DNA of 64,000 nt, taken from Rhizobium sp. GN54. Lineage in GTDB: Bacteria; Pseudomonadota; Alphaproteobacteria; Rhizobiales; Rhizobiaceae. Both the position numbers and the translations under genes were made by a program. Under the pieces are notes generated by a model, which was not told where the DNA came from, searched no databases, and worked only from the letters and a program-made list of their open reading frames with translations. The DNA lies in NCBI RefSeq assembly GCF_021026345.1, contig NZ_JAJNCZ010000010.1, positions 97,067 to 161,066 of the forward strand. The letters run 5' to 3'. This document shows positions 10,608 through 18,939 of the stretch, piece by piece. The stretch's first letter is position 1. The number at the start of each line of letters is the position of its first letter.

Positions 10608-12445
10608 CTCGCGATGTCCCCCCGCTGCTGTGAATGAATGACGGTCTCGGTAAAGCTGTTGAGCGATACGTATTTGGCGAAGAACGCCTCCAGCACCGCG
10701 CCGAGCAGGTAGCAGCCGGACCCTTCGAAGAAGCTCTCGTCGAAGCCGACGCGGACCTCGAGCCCGCGCACGGCGGTGGAGAGCACCTGTTCGGCCATGC
10801 GGCGGACGATCGGTCTTGAGCTGACGGAGATCAGCCCTTCCATCTGCTTGGCGAGGGCCGGTTCGCCCAAGGGGGTGTAAAGGCCGATCAGTTCGCGCAG
10901 GGCATTGGCCCCCTTGCCGCGATCCGCATCGGCCAGCGAGAGATAGTTGAGGCTCAGATGGCTGACGAGCTGCCAGGCGCGGACACCTTCGGCCAGGCTC
11001 TGGCGCGGCCGTGTGGGCGGCACGATCGCGCGGACTTCGGAGGCCGGACCTCCATCGGGAAGGGTGAAATCGGTCTCCGCTCCGCCGATCGCGGTCAGCA
11101 TCGGCAGGTCGCGATTGGTGCACAGCGCCCTGACGGCCAGTTGTTTCACATGACTGGGATAGGGCGCCTGCTTGCGGTCGCTGAGCGAGAGATAGATTTC
11201 CGCGCCGAGATAGGAGGTCCGCGTACCCTTCAGCCGCTGCTTCTCCGAGCGCTGACGCATCCGGCGACGGACATTGTAATAGGCGTCGTGGGTATCGGCG
11301 AAGGGGGTGAAATCCTGGGCGCTGTAGAAGGGACGGAAGGAAATGTCTTCGGCCCCGTCCCCAGCAATCCCGATGACGTCCTCGAGCTGATAGATCTCGT
11401 AGTCGAGCGGTGCCGTGCGGTCGACGGTCACGAGATGGTCGATCTCGGTGCCGGCCACCGCCACCCGGTCGCAGCGCTTGGAAAAGAGATTGATCGCCGG
11501 AACCGCGAACATGTCGAAGCTTCGGGCGGTGATCGATTTCAACGCCGGATTGCCCTCGGCCAGCAGGATGTAGATATCGAGATCGTCGCCTTCCGCCCGT
11601 CGAACCGCGGGCTGCAGCCCGCCGAGATCGATGAAGAAGAACCGCTGCGGCATGGCGAAATATTCCTGCAACAGCCGGTAGCCCTCGAAGGACTGGCCGG
11701 GGACCGGCAGGAGGGCTTCCTCGGGCTCGAAGCCGCGTGGGCGGATGGTCTTTCCAAGCGAGAGCGACCAGTCCTGCCGCCGGTCCGTCGAGCGTCCTGC
11801 CAGACCGAGACCCTGGGCCAGGATCGCCTCGTACAGACGCCAGGCCTCGGCACCGGCGCCCGAGAGATGAAGCGTCAGGCGATCGAGCGGCAGTTTGCTA
11901 AGCGGTGCGCCGCCATTGCGCCGGATACGAAGGCGCAGTGCCGCCTTGGCGGCGTTGTCCTTCGCCAGTCCCGCTGCCACCAGTTCGCTGCGGCCCTCGA
12001 CATATTCCGCTTCGGCAAGCTCGATCGGCCACAGGGTCAGGTCCTGCGATGTCCGGAACTGGCAGGCGGTCTGCTCGCCATCCGTCAGCCGGCCGCGAAG
12101 AGACGTGCCGCGCGGCAGGGTGAAGCCGTCGTTTATGCCGCCCTGGGCCGCATCCGGCACCATCCGGACAATGGTCATGGAAGGGGTCGGCGCCAGGAAA
12201 TGCGGATAGACGATTTCCAGCAGGTTCTGCGTGAAGACCGGGTACTGCAGTTCGAGTTCCAGCTGCACGCGGGCCGAGAGGAAAGCAAAACCCTCGAGCA
12301 GGCGCTCGACATAGGGATCGAGCACCTCGATCTGCTTCATGCCCAGCCGGGCGGCGATCTTCGGATAGGCCTCGGCGAATTCCGCGCCCATCTCCCGGAT
12401 GTAGCCCAGCTCGTTTTCGTAGTGTTTGAGAAGCCGCGTATCCAT
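10571..12445 (-). CDS. tssF: T6SS baseplate protein TssF
   Basis: A 624-residue TssF (VasA/ImpG family), a baseplate wedge protein. The N-terminus MDTRLLKHYENELGYIREMG is diagnostic, with FAEAYPKIAARLGM just after it. Later family segments include VERLLEGFAFLSARVQLELE (about 45-65) and LAPTPSMTIVRM. The C-terminal half carries SRPIVRRMAEQ and the YLLGAVLEAFFAKYVSLNSFTE region. It is 4 bases from tssE upstream and overlaps tssG downstream. Confidence 0.95.
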   Translation of the reverse strand: MDTRLLKHYENELGYIREMGAEFAEAYPKIAARLGMKQIEVLDPYVERLLEGFAFLSARVQLELELQYPVFTQNLLEIVYPHFLAPTPSMTIVRMVPDAAQGGINDGFTLPRGTSLRGRLTDGEQTACQFRTSQDLTLWPIELAEAEYVEGRSELVAAGLAKDNAAKAALRLRIRRNGGAPLSKLPLDRLTLHLSGAGAEAWRLYEAILAQGLGLAGRSTDRRQDWSLSLGKTIRPRGFEPEEALLPVPGQSFEGYRLLQEYFAMPQRFFFIDLGGLQPAVRRAEGDDLDIYILLAEGNPALKSITARSFDMFAVPAINLFSKRCDRVAVAGTEIDHLVTVDRTAPLDYEIYQLEDVIGIAGDGAEDISFRPFYSAQDFTPFADTHDAYYNVRRRMRQRSEKQRLKGTRTSYLGAEIYLSLSDRKQAPYPSHVKQLAVRALCTNRDLPMLTAIGGAETDFTLPDGGPASEVRAIVPPTRPRQSLAEGVRAWQLVSHLSLNYLSLADADRGKGANALRELIGLYTPLGEPALAKQMEGLISVSSRPIVRRMAEQVLSTAVRGLEVRVGFDESFFEGSGCYLLGAVLEAFFAKYVSLNSFTETVIHSQQRGDIARWPAKSGRRVLI

Positions 12446-12449
12446 GCCG

Positions 12450-12944
12450 TCACCCTTGCCGCGTCAGTGTGATCTCGCCATTGGTCACGTCGAGCGCCGT
12501 GCGCAGGTAGAGATCGACAGGCACAGGTTCGGCCCAGAGTTCGCCGCGAATGTCGAAGGAGATGACGGCACCGCCGCCGCTGTCCTGTCGCATCTCGATG
12601 TCGAGCGTCTGCGGCAGGATGCGCGGCTCGAAAGTCTCGATCGCCTTGCGCAATGCCAGCCTGATTTCGTCGGCCCGGATACGGGTGCTGGACGACCCGG
12701 ACAGTGTGGGAGTGCCGTAGTTCAGCACGGAAGCGGCGACATTGGGAAAGAGCGCCAGGTCATGCTCGGCCTCTATGTTCGACGTATTGAGCAGCCAGGC
12801 GAGGTCGCGCTGGATGATCTCGCGAAGCCTTGCGATGTCGATCATGCGGCCGGAACCCGCTTCCGCCATGCTGCGGGGCGCGTCGTCTGTCAGCCGGTCG
12901 AGCAGCGAGGGCTGCAGCCGTTCCGCGAGCAATCGGTCAGCCAT
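12450..12944 (-). CDS. tssE: T6SS baseplate protein TssE (gp25-like)
   Basis: A 164-residue gp25/GpW-like protein that starts sheath polymerisation at the baseplate. Visible family features are LQPSLLDRLTDD at the N-terminus, then the IIQRDLAWLLNTSN helix and SVLNYGTPTLSG. The catalogue ends with IETFEPRILPQTLDIE and ISFDIRGELWAEPVP in the C-terminal sheet. The gene overlaps the upstream tagJ stop by 8 bases and is followed 4 bases later by tssF, so the four genes are almost certainly co-translated. Confidence 0.94.
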   Translation of the reverse strand: MADRLLAERLQPSLLDRLTDDAPRSMAEAGSGRMIDIARLREIIQRDLAWLLNTSNIEAEHDLALFPNVAASVLNYGTPTLSGSSSTRIRADEIRLALRKAIETFEPRILPQTLDIEMRQDSGGGAVISFDIRGELWAEPVPVDLYLRTALDVTNGEITLTRQG

Positions 12945-13752
12945 TGTCGGCAGCCGCCTCCTCTGACTGCCCGATCGTCAGCTCGCGAAGGTCCATGAGC
13001 GCGCAATCCCCGGTATCGGTGGCCAGCAGGCGTTGGCCGACGGCTGCGGTGGCGCCCGTTTCGGCACCAAGCCAGTCGGTGGTGAGTGCCAGACGGTGGC
13101 GGCTGCCGGCGGCCTCGGCGGTTCCGGCATAGCGCGTGGGGATCAGCACGACCGCGTCACCGCCGTTCGACCAGGTGACGTCGGCCGGCATCCAGACCCG
13201 GTCCCTGAGATCGGCCGGCGGTTTCATGACGATCCGTGAGATCGCGGTGAGCGGCGCCCAGAAATAGCGACCGTTGACGATGATTTCGAGAAGCGGGCCG
13301 AGCCGCGGATCCGCATCGGCGATCCAGGAGAACGCAGTGCCGTTCAGCTGGCCGGGCATGGCGGTGGCCGTGTCGAAGGCACGCAGTCGCAGCTCTTCGG
13401 CGGCACGGTGATTGCCCTCGGCTTCCAGCCGCAGCGCCTCGACCATCCATGCGATCCAATCCTGCGGCTCGCCGAAGACAAGCGGCTGTTTCTCGCCACG
13501 AAACACCTTTTCCCGGGTGATCTCGCAGATGATCGCCGTGCGATACATGTGCGCCATGTCGCTCGCCTGTGGGTCGAGCGTGGCGCAGGTCTTGAGCTGG
13601 GCGATCGCCCGCTGCCATTGGCCCTGCACGCAGAGCAACTGGAACAGGAAGATGCGCAGGCGGCTGTCTTGCGGCGTCTTGCGGATCGTGTCCTGCAAGG
13701 CGGCAAGAGCGCCTTCGAGATCGCCCAGTTTGAGAAGTTGCTCGGCTGTCAT
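12937..13752 (-). CDS. tagJ: T6SS accessory protein TagJ (ImpE family)
   Basis: A 271-residue ImpE/TagJ protein. The start at ATG 13752 (MTAEQLLKLGDLEGALAAL) begins directly in a TPR-like helical repeat region (about 1-90). A domain with the pattern DWIAWMVEALRLEAEGN and FSWIADADPRLGPLLEII follows, then GRYFWAPLTAI. In known systems TagJ binds the N-terminal helix of TssB and modulates ClpV action. TssB occurs here as two paralogues, so TagJ might also recognise the fusion protein; this is inference. It overlaps tssE by 8 bases. Confidence 0.9.
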   Translation of the reverse strand: MTAEQLLKLGDLEGALAALQDTIRKTPQDSRLRIFLFQLLCVQGQWQRAIAQLKTCATLDPQASDMAHMYRTAIICEITREKVFRGEKQPLVFGEPQDWIAWMVEALRLEAEGNHRAAEELRLRAFDTATAMPGQLNGTAFSWIADADPRLGPLLEIIVNGRYFWAPLTAISRIVMKPPADLRDRVWMPADVTWSNGGDAVVLIPTRYAGTAEAAGSRHRLALTTDWLGAETGATAAVGQRLLATDTGDCALMDLRELTIGQSEEAAADNG

Positions 13753-13788
13753 GGTTTCCGGTCTTGTCGCGATGGATGAAGGTTCGTC

Positions 13789-13808
13789 GGGCCGGAGCTG
13801 GCCGGCCC
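13789..13808 (-). terminator. GC-rich stem-loop between hcp and tagJ
   Basis: GGGCCGG (13789-13795) and CCGGCCC (13802-13808) form a perfect 7-bp stem with a 6-base loop, in the short gap after the hcp stop codon. It has no T-run. It may trim or protect the hcp message, which is normally needed in far larger amounts than baseplate transcripts. That function is inferred from position. Confidence 0.45.
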
Positions 13809-13829
13809 GGCGAATTGGGGTCCTGGACC

Positions 13830-14360
13830 TTACTTGACCTCGTAGGTCGCCCGGTTCATGACGCGGCTCCACTTGGTCTCGCCCTGCCCGCCGGACGCCT
13901 TGGTCATGCGGCCGTCCTTGCCCTGCTTGAAATACTCGATCTTGATCGCGCCATATTCGAACTGGATCTTTTCGTCGGCCGAGTCTTCACCGGCACTCCA
14001 GGCCATTTCGGCGATCATCACCAGCTTGAAATGGACCTTCATGAAGGTGGTGCCGGAACTGCTGGTGCTGCCACCGGAACGACGCAACTCGAGGATCGCC
14101 TCATCGAAATGCTTGCCGGAGCACAGTGCGGAAAACAGGCCGCATGAGCCGGTGTCGGTGCGCTTTTCGACCGAAACAGGGTCAAAATCAGCCTTGCCGG
14201 CGCCGCCACCACCCGTAGACGAGCCGATGTTGATCTTGTTCTTGATGGTGAAATCGAAGTTCTTCAGTTCGAAGGCGCGCTTCTCGGACATATCTCCATC
14301 GAGGGTTTCGCCGACGACGTCCGTCTGACCGGGGAAATAGAGGAAGGCATCAATGGACAT
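13830..14360 (-). CDS. hcp: T6SS tube protein Hcp (TssD)
   Basis: A 176-residue Hcp, which forms the hexameric rings of the secreted inner tube. It begins MSIDAFLYFPGQTDVVGETL and keeps the family segments FELKNFDFTIKNK (about 30-42), FDPVSVEKRTD and KHFDEAILELRR. The C-terminus has EKIQFEYGAIKIEY and ETKWSRVMNRATYEVK. A Gly/Ser-rich insertion (SSTGGGGAG, about 47-55) is present. An AAAGGAAC ribosome site precedes the start. It follows tssC by 50 bases. Confidence 0.95.
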   Translation of the reverse strand: MSIDAFLYFPGQTDVVGETLDGDMSEKRAFELKNFDFTIKNKINIGSSTGGGGAGKADFDPVSVEKRTDTGSCGLFSALCSGKHFDEAILELRRSGGSTSSSGTTFMKVHFKLVMIAEMAWSAGEDSADEKIQFEYGAIKIEYFKQGKDGRMTKASGGQGETKWSRVMNRATYEVK

Positions 14361-14410
14361 GGAATGTTCCTTTCAATCATGGATATGATGGGATTAGGAG
14401 AGTGGGACGG

Positions 14411-15916
14411 TCAGTTCCCGCCTCTCTGGGAGGGCAGCTTGGACACCAGGCGCAGCGACACGGTGAGCCCTTCAAGCTGATAATGCGGACGAAGGAAGAA
14501 CTTCGAGGTGTAGTAGCCGGGATTGCCCTCGACCTCTTCCACCAGCACTTCTGCGGCTGCCAGGGGATGCCTCGCTTTCACCTCTTCCGGTGAGGTTTCC
14601 GCGTTGAAGTCGACATAGTTGTTGATCCAGTCCTGAAGCCAGGTCTGCATGTCCGCGCGTTCACGGAACGAGCCGACCTTGTCGCGGACGATGCACTTCA
14701 GGTAGTGGGCGAAGCGGCAGGTGGCGAACATGTAGGGCAGGCGTGCCGCGAGGTTCGCGTTCGCCGTCGCATCCGGATCATCGTATTCCGCCGGCTTCTG
14801 CAGCGACTGGGCGCCGATGAAGGTCGCCATGTCGCTATTCTTGCGGTGGATCAGCGGCATCATGCCGTTGCGCGCCAGCTCGGCCTCGCGGCGGTCCGAG
14901 ATCGCGATCTCGGTCGGGCACTTCATGTCCACGCCGCCGTCATCGGTCGGGAAGGTGTGGGTCGGCAGGTCGTCCAGGGTGCCGCCCGATTCCACGCCGC
15001 GGATGCGCGTGCACCAGCCGTATTGCTTGAACGAACGGGTGACGTTGCGCGCCATGCCGTAGGCGGCGTTGACCCAGCAGTATTTGTCGGACGAGGCGCC
15101 CTCGGTGTCTTCCTGGAAGGCGAACTCGTCGACCGGATCGGTCTTGTCGCCATAGGGCTGGCGACCGAGGAAACGCGGCATGGCAAGGCCGATATAGCGG
15201 CTGTCCTCGCTTTCGCGGAGAGAGCGCCAGGCCGCGTATTCCGGGGTCTGGAAGATCTTCGTCAGGTCGCGCGGATTGGCGAGTTCAGACCAGCTGTCCA
15301 TCTGGAACAGCGACGGGGCCGCTGCGGTCAGGAAAGGCGCATGGGCCGCCGCCGCCACCTTCGACATCTCGCCGAGCAGCTCGACGTCCTGCGGGCTGTG
15401 ATCGAAATAGTAGTCGCCGACGAGGCAGCCATAGGGCTCGCCGCCGAACTGGCCGTATTCCTCTTCATAGAGCTTCTTGAAGATCGGCGACTGATCCCAG
15501 GCCGTGCCCTTGAACTTGCGCAGGGTCTTGGAAAGATCCTTCTTCGAGACGTTGAAGACGCGGATCTTCAGCATCTCGTCCGTCTCGGTATTGTTGACGA
15601 GGAAATGCAGGCCGCGCCACGCGCTTTCCAGCTTCTGCAGGTCGGCATGGTGGAGGATCAGGTTGACCTGCTCGGTGAGCTTCCGGTCGATTTCGGCGAT
15701 GATGCTCTCGATGGAGCGGAGCGCGTCGTTGGAGACGAGCTTCTCGTTCAGGAGAACCTGTTCGGCCAGCGTCCGCACCGCTTCCTCGACGGCGGAGCGC
15801 GCCTGATCCGACTTCGGGCGAAACTCCTTCTGGAGCAGGGATGCGAATTCGCTGGAGGCGAAGATGGTCTCGGTTGCCGGTTCGGACCCGGCTGCCAGGT
15901 GCGTCGTATCGTTCAC
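14411..15916 (-). CDS. tssC: T6SS sheath large subunit TssC
   Basis: A 501-residue TssC (VipB/ImpC). It pairs with TssB to form the contractile sheath that ClpV takes apart. Features are the ClpV-exposed N-terminal helices, DLQKLESAWRGLHFLVNNTE (about 93-112), and the central PYGCLVGDYYFDHSPQDVE and GLAMPRFLGRQPYGDKTDPV. The C-terminal domain is complete (ARLPYMFATCRFAHYLKCI, then the GYYTSKFFLRPHYQLEGL strand that knits protomers together). It lies 3 bases after tssB. This is the canonical subunit, in contrast to the truncated TssC-like half of the fusion at 2587-5550. Confidence 0.96.
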   Translation of the reverse strand: MNDTTHLAAGSEPATETIFASSEFASLLQKEFRPKSDQARSAVEEAVRTLAEQVLLNEKLVSNDALRSIESIIAEIDRKLTEQVNLILHHADLQKLESAWRGLHFLVNNTETDEMLKIRVFNVSKKDLSKTLRKFKGTAWDQSPIFKKLYEEEYGQFGGEPYGCLVGDYYFDHSPQDVELLGEMSKVAAAAHAPFLTAAAPSLFQMDSWSELANPRDLTKIFQTPEYAAWRSLRESEDSRYIGLAMPRFLGRQPYGDKTDPVDEFAFQEDTEGASSDKYCWVNAAYGMARNVTRSFKQYGWCTRIRGVESGGTLDDLPTHTFPTDDGGVDMKCPTEIAISDRREAELARNGMMPLIHRKNSDMATFIGAQSLQKPAEYDDPDATANANLAARLPYMFATCRFAHYLKCIVRDKVGSFRERADMQTWLQDWINNYVDFNAETSPEEVKARHPLAAAEVLVEEVEGNPGYYTSKFFLRPHYQLEGLTVSLRLVSKLPSQRGGN

Positions 15917-15919
15917 GGC

Positions 15920-16438
15920 TTATTCCTCGGTTTCGACTGTCTTGGACTGCACGGCGGGACCCGACGTCAGGGCCTTCAGCAGGGTCGGATCCTGGATGAT
16001 CTGCGCCACCAGGTTTTCGGCGCCGGTCTTGCCGTCCATGTAGGTGGTGAGGTTTGCGAGCTGGGTTCGCGCCTCCAGCAGCTTGCGCAGCGGCTCGACC
16101 TTGCGGGCGATCGCGGCGGGCGAGAAGTCCTCGAGGCTCTCGAAGGTGATGTCGATGGCGAGATTGCCTTTACCGGTCAGCGTGTTGGGCACGGTGAACG
16201 CGGCTCGCGGCCGCATCGACTTCATGCGCTCGTCGAAATTGTCGACGTCGATTTCCAGGAATTTCCGATCCGCGACCGCCGGCAGCGGCTCTTCCGACTT
16301 GCCGGACAGATCCGCCATGACGCCCATGACGAATGGCAGTTGCACGGACTTTTCTGCGCCGTACACTTCCACGTCATATTCGATCTGAACGCGCGGCGCG
16401 CGATTGCGCGCAATAAACTTCTGACTGCTTTTGGCCAT
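15920..16438 (-). CDS. tssB: T6SS sheath small subunit TssB
   Basis: A 172-residue TssB (VipA/ImpB). It begins MAKSSQKFIARNRAPRVQIE and has the family block VQLPFVMGVMADLSG (32-46) and FLEIDVDNFDERM. The segments FESLEDFSPAAIARKVEPL and LTTYMDGKTGAENL follow. It is the first structural gene after tssA and is followed 3 bases later by tssC. The N-terminal 157 residues differ from the fusion protein at 2587-5550 at only about 29 positions by eye, so the two arose by a fairly recent duplication within this cluster. Confidence 0.96.
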   Translation of the reverse strand: MAKSSQKFIARNRAPRVQIEYDVEVYGAEKSVQLPFVMGVMADLSGKSEEPLPAVADRKFLEIDVDNFDERMKSMRPRAAFTVPNTLTGKGNLAIDITFESLEDFSPAAIARKVEPLRKLLEARTQLANLTTYMDGKTGAENLVAQIIQDPTLLKALTSGPAVQSKTVETEE

Positions 16439-16507
16439 CTCTGGGTTCCCGTGTTCGTCTGCCGGTGAGTGCCGTCAGGGAACCCAAAGGTTCATTCGAT
16501 CTTCGTC

Positions 16508-17539
16508 TCAGTCGTCGCTTTCTGAAAAACCGCCGATCAGGGCCGCATTCTCCATGCCCTGAGGGGCGATATCCCTGAGGATCGTGACGAAATCGGCCGA
16601 CACAAGCCGCCGTGCCCGATGGAGCAGGAGCGGAATGGGACTCGAAGGCTCATGACGGGCATAATAGTCGAGGATGCGATCGATCGCGTTCTTGACGTCT
16701 TCCGGAGAACCGATCGCGCCCGACGGCATGGCCCGCGTCGTGACACCGGCAGCCGGTCGGCTTTCCTCGCCCTCCAACGGCTCGGCCGAGGACTCCCCGA
16801 CCTCCGTGACGACATGGGAGGCGAGCCGGCTGCGGATGTCGTGGAGCATCCTGTGCAGCGGATCGAGATCCGGCGCGAGCCCCCCCACCTTGTCGTCAAG
16901 CACGGTCTCGATGGCCTTGACGTGACCGCGGCACTTGTCGATGGCCTCGGCAATCGCCGTCAGCCGCACCGGATCGCTATCCTGGAAGGCCGCGGAGATG
17001 GTCTGGTGCGTGGGGACGACTTCGGCTTCGGATCCCGGCGAAATCTCGCCCTCCGCGAGTTGCAGGTCCCGCAGGGCGAACCGCCCGAAAGCCCGGCTGT
17101 CGGCCAGCTGGGCGGAGCGAAGGGCGGCAAGGACGGTCGAGCGGTCGATCAATCCGAGCACGGCATTGATCCGCATGGTCGGATCATTGTCGTCATCCTC
17201 GTCCAGCTTCGGATGAATGCTTTCCCAATAATCCTCGAGGGACCGGCGGATGTAGTCGAGAACTTCCTCGAAACCCGGCAGTCCCCGGGTTTTCAGCATC
17301 GCGTTCGCCAGGATGACGGCAATGCGGATATCCCTGGTGCGTCCGAGCAGGTCGATGGCGTTCCGGCTGACCATGCCATAGTCCGGCTCCTCGGCCGGGA
17401 TGACCGAGGCGCCGACGACCCGTTCCTCGCCGACCTGGCTTGCAAGGATCAGCGCGGTGAAATCGGAATCATATTCAAGGTCAGGGCCGCTCGGCGCATC
17501 GTCGTCGAGGCTGCGTAACAGGTTGTCCAGGTCCAGCAT
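16508..17539 (-). CDS. tssA: T6SS protein TssA (ImpA N-terminal family)
   Basis: A 343-residue TssA, which primes and caps tail-tube and sheath growth. The ImpA_N domain occupies the first ~130 residues: MLDLDNLLRSLDDDAPSGPD, a YDSDF element, then the EEPDYGMVSRNAIDLLGRTR segment and the LEDYWESIHPKLDEDDDNDP signature. The C-terminal third is helical (PEDVKNAIDRILDYYARHEP, then PIPLLLHRARRLV), as in short TssA proteins. The very N-terminus, DLDNLLRSLDDD, resembles the repeated motif in the linker of the sheath fusion. It lies 47 bases after the kinase gene. Confidence 0.93.
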   Translation of the reverse strand: MLDLDNLLRSLDDDAPSGPDLEYDSDFTALILASQVGEERVVGASVIPAEEPDYGMVSRNAIDLLGRTRDIRIAVILANAMLKTRGLPGFEEVLDYIRRSLEDYWESIHPKLDEDDDNDPTMRINAVLGLIDRSTVLAALRSAQLADSRAFGRFALRDLQLAEGEISPGSEAEVVPTHQTISAAFQDSDPVRLTAIAEAIDKCRGHVKAIETVLDDKVGGLAPDLDPLHRMLHDIRSRLASHVVTEVGESSAEPLEGEESRPAAGVTTRAMPSGAIGSPEDVKNAIDRILDYYARHEPSSPIPLLLHRARRLVSADFVTILRDIAPQGMENAALIGGFSESDD

Positions 17540-17586
17540 GGCGTTTCCATTCGGGGTGTTCGGGGTTGGGGCGGTCCTGATAATGG

Positions 17587-18939
17587 TTACAGGATCTTCT
17601 TTGCAGCGGTCAGGAACTGTTCCCGCTCGCGCGCATCGCTGAGATTTTCGGCGACCTGACGGACGAGGTCTTCCGGTGTCGTCGCCTCGCGCGCCGTGCG
17701 CCTGACCAGGATATTGGCCATCGGCCCGACATGGGGCCGCATGATGTCGGTGAGGCGCGCGAGGGTTTCCTCGGCAAAGCCGGCGGTGGAGGCGGTGGAA
17801 GCCGGCGTCTCGGCCAGAGCGTGCTGCATCGCGATCCGCATGTCGCGCCGTTCCGCTTCGTCGGGAAACTCCTGCAGCACGGTTTCGATCATCTGCTCGA
17901 CGCTGGTTGACTTCCCGGCCGCGCGTCGGGCAATCACCTTGCCCATCGGACCGATGCTCCGGGTCAGGAACTGCTCGACCTTTCCGAGCGTCTGCGCGTT
18001 TATCCGCTCGATCATCGTGCCGGACAGGGAGCCATCGAGACGGGCGGCGGGTCGCGGCAGCGCCGTCACCTCGATCAGGCCGGTGCGGTCGGCCTTCGGC
18101 AGCGCCTTTTCCAGTGCTTCGCGCATCTCCGCGGCGTGGGCGAAACGCTTGTCCGGCTCCACGCTCATCGCCTTGAAGACAATTTCGTCCAGCGCTGCCG
18201 GGACGGACGGAACGATTTCGCTCGGCGGGGTGAAGCGGCCGTTTCGCACGGCCTCGAACAGCGCCTCGATGCCTCCGCCCTTGTAAGGCTTGCGGCCGGT
18301 CAGCAATTCGTAGAGCACCACGCCACCGGCATAGATGTCCGCGCGGGCGTCGACCTCGGAGCCCATCAATTGTTCGGGCGCCATGTAGGAGGGCGTGCCG
18401 ACCATGCCGGCGCCGGTCGCATCCATCGCGGTGAGGCGGGCGATGCCAAAATCCGTCAGCTTGACCGTGCCGTCATCCGTCAGCATCACGTTGGCCGGCT
18501 TCAGGTCGCGATGCACGATCCCCGCTGCATGGATGCAGGCGAGCCCAGCCAGGATCTGCGCCATGATCGCATGCACTTCTTCCAGCGGCAGATGTTGGGC
18601 GCCGTTGCGGCGATCTTCGAGCGTGATCGAGCGGATGCGTTCCATGACGAGATAGGGAACGCCGTCCAGTTGCAGGTATTCAAAGATCGTCACCAGGTTC
18701 GGATGCAGCACGCGCCCGGCGGCGCGCGCCTCGCGCGCAAAGCGCGTGAGCCATTCGTCGCTGCCGGCGGCCTTGATCAGGTGCTGGTGGATCGTCTTGA
18801 TGGCGACGGGACGGTCGATATCCGGGTCCTGCCCGGCATAGACCACACCCATCGCACCCTTACCGAGGGTGCCGTCGATCCGGTACTTGCCGATATATCG
18901 GCGCTCTTCGCCCGCGACGATGACGGTTTCGTCAGACAT
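17587..18939 (-). CDS. PpkA-type serine/threonine protein kinase
   Basis: A 450-residue eukaryotic-like kinase without a transmembrane segment. The kinase domain (about 16-275) has a complete set of motifs: glycine loop GKGAMGVVY, lysine in VAIKTI, HRDLKPANVML, DFGIA, APEQ and ADIYAGGVVLYELLTG. The C-terminal 130 residues hold two copies of a ~55-residue module. One is centred on SIGPMGKVIARRAAGKS and the other on HVGPMANILVRRTAREA; each is followed by a short acidic helix. Kinases at the head of T6SS loci usually control assembly after translation by phosphorylating FHA-domain proteins; no FHA gene is in this window. The start overlaps the end of the haem-sensor gene by 8 bases, which implies a coupled pair. 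Confidence 0.92.
   Translation of the reverse strand: MSDETVIVAGEERRYIGKYRIDGTLGKGAMGVVYAGQDPDIDRPVAIKTIHQHLIKAAGSDEWLTRFAREARAAGRVLHPNLVTIFEYLQLDGVPYLVMERIRSITLEDRRNGAQHLPLEEVHAIMAQILAGLACIHAAGIVHRDLKPANVMLTDDGTVKLTDFGIARLTAMDATGAGMVGTPSYMAPEQLMGSEVDARADIYAGGVVLYELLTGRKPYKGGGIEALFEAVRNGRFTPPSEIVPSVPAALDEIVFKAMSVEPDKRFAHAAEMREALEKALPKADRTGLIEVTALPRPAARLDGSLSGTMIERINAQTLGKVEQFLTRSIGPMGKVIARRAAGKSTSVEQMIETVLQEFPDEAERRDMRIAMQHALAETPASTASTAGFAEETLARLTDIMRPHVGPMANILVRRTAREATTPEDLVRQVAENLSDAREREQFLTAAKKIL

Noticed and set aside
10608..11123. Longer TssG reading to 11123
   Set aside because: It would overlap tssF by more than 500 bases; family similarity starts at ATG 10607.
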